DNA from: Pedobacter antarcticus
Lineage (GTDB): Bacteria; Bacteroidota; Bacteroidia; Sphingobacteriales; Sphingobacteriaceae
Assembly: GCF_900112985.1 (NCBI RefSeq)
Contig: NZ_FONS01000002.1
Location: forward strand, 248,001 to 312,000
Reading direction: 5' to 3'
DNA length: 64,000 nt
Position 1 is the first letter of the stretch. Each line of letters opens with the position of its first letter. The notes under the pieces were generated by a model that made no database searches, was not told the origin of the DNA, and was given only the letters and a program-made list of their open reading frames with translations. Both the position numbers and the translations under genes were made by a program. Of the stretch, positions 19,068 to 27,352 are shown piece after piece.

Positions 19068-19760
19068 ATGAATTTAATAACAGGTCAAAACAAATACACA
19101 CTTAAAAATTTAATCAATCAGTTGTTGAACAGGTGTTTATCTGCTCAATCCTTTGAGTGGATCAGTACGAAATCGGCACTTATTGAGCAGGAAGAAGGGG
19201 CTGTCCAGCTTAGTATGACTTTTGCGCAGGTTTCCAGATATGCCCCAAAAATACAGTTGGATCGCGATGCACCCGAAATAGAGGCGATCGGCAGCTTAGT
19301 ACCAGGATGCGACCCCAGTAACTGGTCTGTAGCGACGCTTTGCAGAATAGCCTTAATAATGCGCATTAAGGATGTGGGAGCAGAGCTGTATCTGCGAAAG
19401 ATCTCAGGATTGTTTACCGCTGCAGAGATGAACGAACTGGTTGCCCTTTATACGGCTTTACCTTTTCTAGAACATTCTACGCAATGGATTGCCCGGTGCG
19501 AAGAAGGAATACGCAGCAATATTGGCATTGTGCTGGAAGCTATAATGTATGGCAATCCTTATCCTGCGGCTTTTCTGCCGGAAGCGTCATGGAATCAGAT
19601 GGTTCTGAAGGCGTTCTTTACAGAAAAAAACGTGGAAGCGATCATTGGGCTCAAAGAAAGAAATAATTCTGTTCTCCAATCAACGCTGAAAGACTATATA
19701 GAGGAGCGGGTTGCAGCCGGGCGTATAGTTCAGCCCGGTATATACACCCTGATTTATTAA
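19068..19760 (+). CDS. eboA: EboA-domain protein
   Basis: A 230-residue soluble, mostly helical protein. Identification rests on the conserved EboA features (WSVATLCRIALIMRI near residue 85, SNIGIVLEAIMYGNPYPAAFL near 145) and on perfect synteny with the five following ebo genes. EboA has no known activity. In cyanobacteria the cluster is needed to deliver the scytonemin monomer precursor to the periplasm. Here there are no scytonemin genes, so the cargo is unknown. Confidence 0.88.
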   Translation: MNLITGQNKYTLKNLINQLLNRCLSAQSFEWISTKSALIEQEEGAVQLSMTFAQVSRYAPKIQLDRDAPEIEAIGSLVPGCDPSNWSVATLCRIALIMRIKDVGAELYLRKISGLFTAAEMNELVALYTALPFLEHSTQWIARCEEGIRSNIGIVLEAIMYGNPYPAAFLPEASWNQMVLKAFFTEKNVEAIIGLKERNNSVLQSTLKDYIEERVAAGRIVQPGIYTLIY

Positions 19761-19780
19761 TAACCAAATAGAATTTGACT

Positions 19781-20767
19781 ATGTGTTGTAATGAAAATAT
19801 AAAAGAAAGAATAGCAGGGTCTGTACAGCAAAGCAGCCTTGATTTAAGTGAGATCAGCGGGATGAAATTTTTTGATCCCCATGTACATATGACGTCGCGA
19901 ACTACAGATGACTACCAGGCCATGGCAGATGCGGGAGTAGTTGCACTTATTGAACCCGCTTTCTGGCTAGGTCAGCCCAGGACCGGAGTGGATAGCTTTA
20001 CCGACTATTACAGCAGCTTAATTGGCTGGGAAAGGTTCCGCTCATCACAGTTTGGCATTAAGCATTATTGCACAATCGGGCTAAATTCCAGGGAGGCGAA
20101 TAATGAAAAACTTGCCGAACAGGTCATGGAAATCCTGCCGCATTTTATATTTAAAGAAGGCGTAGTAGGGATTGGTGAAATTGGCTTTGATGACCAGACT
20201 CCTGCGGAAGAAAAGTATTTCCGTCTGCAACTGGAACTAGCTAAAGAAGCTGGTTTGCCGGTACAGATCCATACGCCGCACAGGGACAAGAAAAATGGTA
20301 CAACGCGGAGTATGGATATTGCGCTGGAGCAGGGACTGGATCCATACAGCATAATCATCGATCATAATAATGAAGAAACGGTGAAAGAAGTACTGGACAG
20401 AGGCTTCTGGGCGGCCTTTACGATCTATCCATTTACGAAGATGGGTAATGAACGTATGGTGGAAATTGTGAAGCAATATGGTTCTGAACGCATCATGATC
20501 AATTCTGCTGCCGACTGGGGTATCAGTGATCCGCTTGCAGTGCCTAAATCTGCTGCTTTAATGAAAAGGTCGGGAATCAGCCTGGCCGATATAGAACTGG
20601 TTACGTACCGCAATGCAATTACAGCTTTCGCACAAAGCGGACAAATAGATGAAAAAGATTTTGAACAGCTGCAGCCGGTTGATCAGGCACAAAAGTTCGC
20701 CAGCAACTCTATCTTAAGAGGTGGGCAGCAACCAAGGATCGATAAAAATTCTATCATTATCTCTTAA
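19781..20767 (+). CDS. eboB: TatD-family metal-dependent hydrolase EboB
   Basis: A 328-residue TIM-barrel hydrolase of the TatD family. Metal-binding residues are seen in MKFFDPHVHMTSR (the HxH), in GEIGFDD, in PVQIHTPHRD and in IIDHNNEE. The ATG at 19781 was chosen over an in-frame TTG at 19775. It is the second ebo gene, 20 bp after eboA. The natural substrate of EboB is unknown; ordinary TatD proteins are nucleases or deacylases. Confidence 0.9.
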   Translation: MCCNENIKERIAGSVQQSSLDLSEISGMKFFDPHVHMTSRTTDDYQAMADAGVVALIEPAFWLGQPRTGVDSFTDYYSSLIGWERFRSSQFGIKHYCTIGLNSREANNEKLAEQVMEILPHFIFKEGVVGIGEIGFDDQTPAEEKYFRLQLELAKEAGLPVQIHTPHRDKKNGTTRSMDIALEQGLDPYSIIIDHNNEETVKEVLDRGFWAAFTIYPFTKMGNERMVEIVKQYGSERIMINSAADWGISDPLAVPKSAALMKRSGISLADIELVTYRNAITAFAQSGQIDEKDFEQLQPVDQAQKFASNSILRGGQQPRIDKNSIIIS

Positions 20768-20777
20768 TTCCGGAAAA

Positions 20778-21656
20778 ATGGAGAAACTTCTGGGATATCT
20801 GCGTTTAACCCGGCCCGCAAATGTAATTACTGCTGTAGCTGATGTACTGGCAGGAATGGTTATATCCGGATATTTTCTGGTACAGGTAGATTTATGGCCA
20901 GTTTTGCTCATCTGTCTTTCTACTATAGGCTTATATAGCGGCGGTATTATATTTAACGACGTTTTTGATGCAGAACTTGACCGGGTCGAAAGACCGGAAC
21001 GACCTATTCCTTCAGGGTTAATACCGTTGAGAGCAGCCATAATTTTTGGGTCCGTCTGTTTCGCTGGAGGAATATTTGCTGCGGGACTTTATCAGCCGGT
21101 TTCCATTCTGCTTGCTATTGCGATAGTAATTGCCTGCCTAACCTATAATAAATGGCTGAAACATCATTTTATCCTGGGGCCGCTGAATATGGGTATTTGC
21201 CGCGGGCTTAATTTACTATTAGGTATGAGTATTTTGACGACCGGTCTGGCAGATTGGTGGTTTTTAGCATTAATTCCGGTGGTTTATATCTTCGCAATTA
21301 CCATGATCAGCCGCGGTGAAGTTCATGGCGGTAGTAAAAAGACAATGGTATTTGCCGCCTTGTTATACTTGGTGGTTATCAGCTGTCTGCTGTATGTAGC
21401 AGTTGCACAGCATTATTTTCTACTGATACTCGTATTTATTGTGCCGTTCGGCTTAATGATCTACAGGCCTTTGCTTGCAGCTTTCAGGAACCCGGAAGGG
21501 AGAAATATCGGTAAAGCGGTCAAAGCTGGTGTAATAGCTTTGATTCTGCTCGACGCCACCTGGTCGGCTGCTTTCGGTAACTGGCAGGTAGCATTATGCA
21601 TAGTCCTTCTTTTGCCGCTTTCAATGGGCCTGAGTAAATTATTTGCCGTTACCTAA
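20778..21656 (+). CDS. eboC: UbiA-like prenyltransferase EboC
   Basis: An integral membrane protein of 292 residues with about eight helices. The first UbiA Asp-rich motif is seen as NDVFDAELDRVERPERPIPSG near residue 60, which is the metal-diphosphate site of UbiA prenyltransferases. The start at 20778 (MEKLLGYLRLTRPANV) fits the family; the longer frame overlaps eboB. It probably prenylates a small acceptor in the membrane, but neither prenyl donor nor acceptor is known for EboC. Confidence 0.92.
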   Translation: MEKLLGYLRLTRPANVITAVADVLAGMVISGYFLVQVDLWPVLLICLSTIGLYSGGIIFNDVFDAELDRVERPERPIPSGLIPLRAAIIFGSVCFAGGIFAAGLYQPVSILLAIAIVIACLTYNKWLKHHFILGPLNMGICRGLNLLLGMSILTTGLADWWFLALIPVVYIFAITMISRGEVHGGSKKTMVFAALLYLVVISCLLYVAVAQHYFLLILVFIVPFGLMIYRPLLAAFRNPEGRNIGKAVKAGVIALILLDATWSAAFGNWQVALCIVLLLPLSMGLSKLFAVT

Positions 21657-21668
21657 TTTGAATTAATT

Positions 21669-22835
21669 ATGGAATATTTAGAACAATCTTTCAGCGTAAA
21701 ATTTGACTATAAAGTATTTTTTACGACCTCACTCTTTAAACCTGACAATTTCACACTTGCTAATTTTATTTTAAGTGTGCCCGCTAAAATCCGCCGTAAG
21801 ATCCTTTTTGTTGTGGATGAAGGTGTCGCGATTGCACACCCTGACCTGAAGGCTTCCATTAAGGAATATTTTAAAGTATATCAGGAAATTCAGCTTGTTG
21901 AAGACATCCTGATTATTCCCGGAGGAGAAGCTGCTAAAAATAATCCGGAGCTTTTTGAAAAACTGATCGCCGCAGTTGATACCTACGGTATTGACCGGCA
22001 TTCCTATATCGCAGCGATTGGAGGAGGAGCGGTACTTGACCTGGTTGGTTATGCAGCTGCTGTATCACATCGTGGTGTAAAACATATCAGGATTCCCACT
22101 ACGGTACTTTCACAGAATGATTCCGGTGTCGGTGTTAAAAATGGGATCAATTTTAAAGGAAAGAAGAATTTTACCGGAACATTTTCTCCGCCCGCAGCAG
22201 TATTCAATGACGCTGAGTTTTTACTGAGCCTAACTGACAGAGATTATTATGCGGGTATTTCTGAAGCGGTTAAGGTAGCGCTGATTAAAGATGAAGCATT
22301 TTTTGAATGGCTGGAAGCTCACGCCTCGTCTTTAGCTGAAAGGAATAGTAAGCAAATGAATGTGCTTATTAAGCGTTGTGCTGCATTGCATCTTGCCCAT
22401 ATCTCCAGTGCCGATCCTTTTGAAATGGGTTCGTCCAGACCATTGGACTTTGGTCATTGGGCCGCACATAAAATAGAGCAGCTGAGTCACTTCAGTATTC
22501 TCCATGGCGAAGCAGTTGCGATGGGGATTGCACTTGATAGCACCTATTCCTATCTGATTGGTTTGATAACCGAAGAAAAGCTGCAGCGGATTTTAAACGT
22601 ATTACAGGTCTTCTTCGAACTTACCCACCCTTTGATTCAGATACAAGATCTAAATGCTCCGGTATTGAAAGGCCTGGCTGAATTTCAGGAACATTTAGGT
22701 GGGGAGTTAACCATTACGCTTCTTTCTGATATCGGTAAAGGGCAGGAGGTCCATCAGATTGACTCCGATCTATTGATTGCCGCAAGTAACTATGTCATGG
22801 AGTTTACCAGGCAACCACAATCTTTATCCCTTTAA
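21669..22835 (+). CDS. eboD: 3-dehydroquinate-synthase-like protein EboD
   Basis: A 388-residue sugar-phosphate cyclase of the dehydroquinate synthase superfamily. NAD-binding AIGGGAVLDLVGYAA, the IPTTVLSQNDSGVGVKNGIN segment, and metal-ligand positions in GISEAVKVALI (Glu), DFGHWAAHKIE (His) and ILHGEAVAMG (His) are all present, so catalysis is plausible. Its place between EboC and EboE, rather than among shikimate genes, argues for a dedicated role with a C7 cyclitol-like product. The specific cyclisation is not predictable here. Confidence 0.92.
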   Translation: MEYLEQSFSVKFDYKVFFTTSLFKPDNFTLANFILSVPAKIRRKILFVVDEGVAIAHPDLKASIKEYFKVYQEIQLVEDILIIPGGEAAKNNPELFEKLIAAVDTYGIDRHSYIAAIGGGAVLDLVGYAAAVSHRGVKHIRIPTTVLSQNDSGVGVKNGINFKGKKNFTGTFSPPAAVFNDAEFLLSLTDRDYYAGISEAVKVALIKDEAFFEWLEAHASSLAERNSKQMNVLIKRCAALHLAHISSADPFEMGSSRPLDFGHWAAHKIEQLSHFSILHGEAVAMGIALDSTYSYLIGLITEEKLQRILNVLQVFFELTHPLIQIQDLNAPVLKGLAEFQEHLGGELTITLLSDIGKGQEVHQIDSDLLIAASNYVMEFTRQPQSLSL

Positions 22836-22836
22836 A

Positions 22837-24051
22837 ATGAAAACTCAACTAGGACATTTAACCTATTGCACAAATATTCATGCGGGTAAGAACTGGGCAG
22901 AAGATTTTGAGATTCTACAGCAACATTACCCCGAAATCAAACAGTCTGTATCAGCAGAAACCCCATTGGGTATTGGTCTAAGGCTTTCTCATTCGGCGAG
23001 CCTGGAGCTTCAAAACGAAGATAAACTAGCGGCTTTTATTGCCTGGCTGAAAGCGCAGAATGCCTACGTTTTTACAATGAACGGTTTTCCTTATGGCGAA
23101 TTTCATCATACAGTAGTGAAAGCCGATGTGCATACACCAGACTGGACATCTGCAGAACGCAGGGAATATACCATCCGCCTGTTCAAAATTCTGAGCCGCT
23201 TATTACCAGATGAACAGGAACGCGGGATCTCTACTTCACCACTAAGTTACCGTCACTGGTTTAAAACACAGGAGGACCTGAAAGCAGCGAGTAAAGCGGC
23301 GACGCTGAATATTATAGCTGTGCTGAAAACTTTAGTTTATATCGGCCGGCAAACCGGAAAATATCTTCATCTGGATTTAGAACCTGAACCAGATGGCATC
23401 ATTGAAACCGGTTTGGAATATATAGCATGGTTTGAACAGGAACTGCTGGTTTTGGGAATTCCGGAAATCATAGCCGAATTTCAGGTTTCTGCAGCAGAGG
23501 CGGAATCGTTGCTTAAAAAGCATCTTTGTTTATGCTATGATGTCTGTCATTTTTCCATCGGTTATGAAAACCATCGGGAGATGATTGCTGCATTGAAAGC
23601 AAAAGATTTGCGGGTAGGCAAAATACAAATCAGTGCAGCACTTAAAGCTAACCTGAAGACTGGTATTGAAGAACGCCAGGCGATCAAAAATAGTTTCGCG
23701 GAGTTTAATGAGCCAACTTATCTGCATCAGGTAGTCGCGGTAAAAGAAGATGGTACGCTTTTGCGTTATCCGGATCTGCCGGAAGCACTGGCCGATTTTG
23801 ACCATGCCGATGTCAGAGAATGGCGCGCGCATTTTCATGTTCCCGTTGCGCTGTCCAATATAAATGTTCTTCAGACCACACAAAGTGATATCATGGAGGT
23901 ACTGAAACTTCAGAAGGAATATCAGTTCACGAATCATCTGGAGGTGGAAACTTATACCTGGGAGGTACTGCCGGAAGCAATTAAACTACCAATAAGTACC
24001 TCTATAAGTAAAGAACTGAACTGGGTAATTAATCAAATCGATCAACTATGA
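22837..24051 (+). CDS. eboE: Metabolite traffic protein EboE
   Basis: A 404-residue xylose-isomerase-like TIM-barrel protein starting MKTQLGHLTYCTNIHAGKNW, 1 bp after eboD. Family hallmarks are GLRLSHSASLEL, GFPYGEFHHTVVKADVHTPDW, HLDLEPEPDGIIE and LCYDVCHFSIGYE, whose Glu, Asp and His residues look like a divalent-metal site. Its activity is unknown. The longer frame from 22777 overlaps eboD and is unlikely. It overlaps eboF by 4 bp. Confidence 0.92.
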   Translation: MKTQLGHLTYCTNIHAGKNWAEDFEILQQHYPEIKQSVSAETPLGIGLRLSHSASLELQNEDKLAAFIAWLKAQNAYVFTMNGFPYGEFHHTVVKADVHTPDWTSAERREYTIRLFKILSRLLPDEQERGISTSPLSYRHWFKTQEDLKAASKAATLNIIAVLKTLVYIGRQTGKYLHLDLEPEPDGIIETGLEYIAWFEQELLVLGIPEIIAEFQVSAAEAESLLKKHLCLCYDVCHFSIGYENHREMIAALKAKDLRVGKIQISAALKANLKTGIEERQAIKNSFAEFNEPTYLHQVVAVKEDGTLLRYPDLPEALADFDHADVREWRAHFHVPVALSNINVLQTTQSDIMEVLKLQKEYQFTNHLEVETYTWEVLPEAIKLPISTSISKELNWVINQIDQL

Positions 24052-25421
24052 AAAAGACAGTAGTTATTGATGTGGTAGGCTTATCATCCGGTTTGATCGG
24101 GGAGTTTACCCCATTTCTAAATAATTATGTAAAGACAAGAAATGTGTCGGTTATTGAACCAATGCTGCCTGCAGTTACTACCGCCGTGCAGTCTACTTAT
24201 TTGACAGGTAAATTGCCAGAGGAGCATGGTGTTGTCGGTAATGGCTGGTATGACCGCACTGACGCCGAAATTAAGTTCTGGAAGCAATCAAATAAACTGG
24301 TGCTTGCAGAGAAAATATGGGATAGAGCTAAACGCGAAAATCCTGATTTTACTTGTTCCAATATGTTCTGGTGGTACAATATGTATTCCAACGCCGACTA
24401 TTCTGTAACACCCCGGCCTAACTATCTGGCCGACGGCAGAAAGATGCCGGATTGTTATTCTGCTCCTGCATCGTTGCGGGACGAGTTACAGGAAAAATTG
24501 GGAACTTTCCCTCTATTTAGTTTCTGGGGGCCAGGAGCCAATATAAAATCTACTGCCTGGATTGCAGAGGCATCTATCCTTACAGACCAGCGTTATAATC
24601 CAACCTTAACACTCATTTATCTGCCTCATCTTGATTATTGCCTGCAGAAGTTCGGGCCCGACTTTGTGAATATAAAACAGGAGCTCGGGGAAATTGACCT
24701 GGTGTTAAAAAGACTGATAGAATATTATCAGCAGCAGCAAGATGTAGAGCTTATTATTCTTTCTGAATATGGAATAGCACCTGTAAGCCGCCCGGTTCAT
24801 GTGAACAGGGTTTTGCGGGAGAATAACTTTCTACAGATTCGTGTCGAACGCGGACTCGAGCTGTTGGATGCAGGTGCCTCTGCCGTTTTTGCGGTTGCAG
24901 ACCATCAGATCGCTCATATTTATTTCAATGACACGGATAAAATGGATCAGGTTAAACTGCTTTTTGAAGGCCTGCCGGGTGTTGCTGCCGTACTTGACGA
25001 AGCAGGTCAAAAGGCACACGGGATTGCCCATGAACGCGCAGGCGAACTGGTTCTGATTGCAGAGCCGGATAGCTGGTTCACTTATTATTTCTGGTTAGAT
25101 GATGCCAAGGCACCAGATTACGCCAGATGTGTTGATATTCATAAAAAACCAGGATATGATCCGGTTGAGATGTTTATGTCTTCTAAAGCCAGGGCAGGGT
25201 ATAAATTACTGAGAAAGAAAGCGGGATTTCGCTACATTATGGATGTTATTCCATTGGATGCAAGCCTGGTCAAAGGGTCTCACGGAAGCCCCGCAGTACC
25301 GAAAGTCTATCATCCTGTGCTGATTACTGATAACGGTTTGATTTCTCAGAACCTGAAAGCGACAGAAGTTTATGAGCTAATCTGGAATACGCTGACCGGT
25401 GATTCCGCCGTGGAAGTATAG
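24048..25421 (+). CDS. eboF: Alkaline-phosphatase-superfamily phosphodiesterase EboF
   Basis: A 457-residue nucleotide pyrophosphatase/phosphodiesterase-like protein. The nucleophile region is MLPAVTTAVQSTYLTGKLPEEHGVVGNGWY (Thr near residue 46), with a metal Asp/His region at LPHLDYCLQKFGPD and a final HGSP. The usual SDHG metal motif reads SEYG (ILSEYGIAP, near 242), so one metal ligand differs. It is the last ebo gene, and its ATGA overlaps the eboE stop. No clear terminator follows; 25432-25465 has competing short stems without a T-run. Confidence 0.9.
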   Translation: MKKTVVIDVVGLSSGLIGEFTPFLNNYVKTRNVSVIEPMLPAVTTAVQSTYLTGKLPEEHGVVGNGWYDRTDAEIKFWKQSNKLVLAEKIWDRAKRENPDFTCSNMFWWYNMYSNADYSVTPRPNYLADGRKMPDCYSAPASLRDELQEKLGTFPLFSFWGPGANIKSTAWIAEASILTDQRYNPTLTLIYLPHLDYCLQKFGPDFVNIKQELGEIDLVLKRLIEYYQQQQDVELIILSEYGIAPVSRPVHVNRVLRENNFLQIRVERGLELLDAGASAVFAVADHQIAHIYFNDTDKMDQVKLLFEGLPGVAAVLDEAGQKAHGIAHERAGELVLIAEPDSWFTYYFWLDDAKAPDYARCVDIHKKPGYDPVEMFMSSKARAGYKLLRKKAGFRYIMDVIPLDASLVKGSHGSPAVPKVYHPVLITDNGLISQNLKATEVYELIWNTLTGDSAVEV

Positions 25422-25534
25422 CAGGCAATTACAATCATCACTTTGGAATCATTTGATTGCAAAGTTGAATATCAGGAGATTTAAGGATATCTCAGTTGTT
25501 CGTTTTGTTGTTCCGCACTACGGTTAAAAATTCT

Positions 25535-25542
25535 TAACTTTG
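25535..25542 (+). promoter_or_regulatory. -7 element of darTG
   Basis: TAACTTTG matches TAnnTTTG, 22 bp before the darT start codon. No good TTTG lies 19 bp upstream, so the promoter is weak or regulated. Confidence 0.4.
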
Positions 25543-25564
25543 AATTAACGGATTAACAATAGAC

Positions 25565-26215
25565 ATGGAGATAGACATAAAAAAAACATGGATTTTTAGG
25601 ATTATTCCGGTTCAGAATTTGGAGCATAATTTACGTCATGGATTGTATTCAAAAAATGGCGCAAATACTATTCCCGGATACTTATCCATAGGCAGTATAG
25701 ATGTGATCACCCAGCGAGATACACGACCGGTGAAATGCTATCCTGATTATGTGGTTAACGATTGTGTCCCTTTCTATTTTTCAAAGCGTACGCCAATGCT
25801 TTACAATATTATAACTGGTCATGGCGTTAAACCGATAGCTCAAAGTGAGATTATTTATCTTTGTTTCAAACTGGAAGATTTGGCATGTGATGAGTTCAGA
25901 TGGTGTTATACAAATGGAAACGCAGCTAAATGGATTACGAAATTTTTTGATAGTTTTGATGATATTGATGTTAATATTGACTGGCATTCCATTAAAACCG
26001 ACGATTTCCGAGATGCCAATGCCGACGGTGATGAAGATAGGATAAGAAAAAAGCATGCGGAATTTTTAGTTCTTCATCATGTCCCACCGGAATTTATACG
26101 CAAAATTGTTGTATTAAATCCGAGAGTTAGAGCCGAAGTAGAGGCTATAATAGCTGCTCAGAAAATGGATATTAACGTACTTGTTAACCCTAAACAATTA
26201 TTTTATTTCACATGA
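25565..26215 (+). CDS. darT: DarT: DNA ADP-ribosyltransferase toxin
   Basis: A 216-residue DarT (DUF4433) protein. DarT enzymes use NAD to attach ADP-ribose to thymidine (or guanosine) in single-stranded DNA. The NAD-binding and catalytic pattern is kept: YVVNDCVPFYFSKRTPMLY with Arg75, and RKKHAEFLV with catalytic Glu166. The length is normal and the frame intact, so the toxin looks active. It overlaps darG by 4 bp (ATGA), the usual translational coupling of toxin and antitoxin. Confidence 0.93.
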   Translation: MEIDIKKTWIFRIIPVQNLEHNLRHGLYSKNGANTIPGYLSIGSIDVITQRDTRPVKCYPDYVVNDCVPFYFSKRTPMLYNIITGHGVKPIAQSEIIYLCFKLEDLACDEFRWCYTNGNAAKWITKFFDSFDDIDVNIDWHSIKTDDFRDANADGDEDRIRKKHAEFLVLHHVPPEFIRKIVVLNPRVRAEVEAIIAAQKMDINVLVNPKQLFYFT

Positions 26216-27261
26216 TTTATAAAACAGGCAATTTACTGGAGGCAGAAACACAGGCTCTTGTTAATACAGTAAACACGGTTGGAGTCATGGGAAAAGGAAT
26301 TGCACTGCAATTCAAAGAACGGTTTCCACAGAATTTCAAGATTTATGCTGATGCTTGTAAAAAAGGGTTGGTGAAGGTTGGAAGAATGCTCATTGTAAAT
26401 GAGCATACACTGGAAGGAGAAAAGATCATTATTAATTTCCCAACTAAGGAGCAGTGGTTTAAAAAATCCCAGTATCGTTTTATCGAGGAAGGTTTACAGG
26501 CACTTGCACAGGAGATCAGGACTCGTAATATCAAAAGTATCGCATTACCTCCATTGGGCTGTGGAAATGGGGGGCTTAATTGGGAGAAAATCAAACCTAT
26601 GATCAATCATTACCTTTCTGGTCTTGAGGGTGTGGAGATTGTCGTGTTTGAACCTAATGAAGCAGTAAAGGAGATTTTGCAAAACGAACAACAAAAAAAA
26701 CAAGTTGAACTAACTCCCGGACGTGCAATGTTACTATATGCGTTGTTTAGGTATGAAAGACTTGGCGAAGTTGCCAGTATATTTGCGGCGAACAAGTTGG
26801 CATATTTTTTACAAGAAAGTGGCGAGAAATTGAAATTGCAATTTACTGCTTACACCTACGGTCCATATGCGCAGGCAGTTGAAAAGGTTTTGTATTCGAT
26901 GAATGGCAAATATCTAACGGGGTTAGAACAAATGCAAGCCCGGCCGTTTGAACCGTTAAAATTGAATTGGGAAAAATTAGCGGAGGTGGAGTCTTATATT
27001 AAGACCTCTCTTTCTGATGACCAGAAGCAGCGTATTGAAAATATCTTTCAGGTTATTGATGGTTTTGAGTCTACGTTATCGCTGGAGATACTATCATCTA
27101 TACATTATCTCCTATCAGAGGATCCTAAACTTTCGCAGAAACAACTACTCTCGAAAATACAAACTTGGAATGACAGAAAAAGGCAAATGATCAAAGAAGA
27201 ATATATTGAGATTGCGGTGGAACATTTGGCTAATTATGGCCGGCGACTCAACTTTGCATGA
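26212..27261 (+). CDS. darG: DarG: macrodomain DNA ADP-ribosylglycohydrolase antitoxin
   Basis: A 349-residue antitoxin. Residues 1-150 are a macrodomain (MIYKTGNLLEAETQALVNTVNTVG, then GVMGKGIALQFK) that removes ADP-ribose from DNA; the ALPPLGCGNGGL segment near 103 forms the ligand loop. Residues about 165-349 form the DarG C-terminal domain (ELTPGRAMLLYALFRYERLG), which in studied systems blocks the DarT active site directly. It ends at a strong bidirectional terminator. DarTG acts as an anti-phage abortive system in other bacteria. Confidence 0.93.
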   Translation: MIYKTGNLLEAETQALVNTVNTVGVMGKGIALQFKERFPQNFKIYADACKKGLVKVGRMLIVNEHTLEGEKIIINFPTKEQWFKKSQYRFIEEGLQALAQEIRTRNIKSIALPPLGCGNGGLNWEKIKPMINHYLSGLEGVEIVVFEPNEAVKEILQNEQQKKQVELTPGRAMLLYALFRYERLGEVASIFAANKLAYFLQESGEKLKLQFTAYTYGPYAQAVEKVLYSMNGKYLTGLEQMQARPFEPLKLNWEKLAEVESYIKTSLSDDQKQRIENIFQVIDGFESTLSLEILSSIHYLLSEDPKLSQKQLLSKIQTWNDRKRQMIKEEYIEIAVEHLANYGRRLNFA

Positions 27262-27273
27262 TTATCAGTTGGA

Positions 27274-27320
27274 TAAACAAAAAACCCGTATCTAATTGAC
27301 AGATACGGGTTTTTTGTTTA
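27274..27320. terminator. Bidirectional terminator between darG and the GH92 gene
   Basis: A perfect 20-bp stem (27274-27293 with 27301-27320), loop AATTGAC, GC core CCCGTATCT and A/T-runs on both sides. It serves convergent transcripts. Confidence 0.92.
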
Positions 27321-27352
27321 TGTGAAATTATGTAAGACCGACACAGCAGCAT

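Noticed and set aside
22777..22836. Longer start for eboE
   Set aside because: It overlaps eboD in another frame; the Met at 22837 gives the family start.
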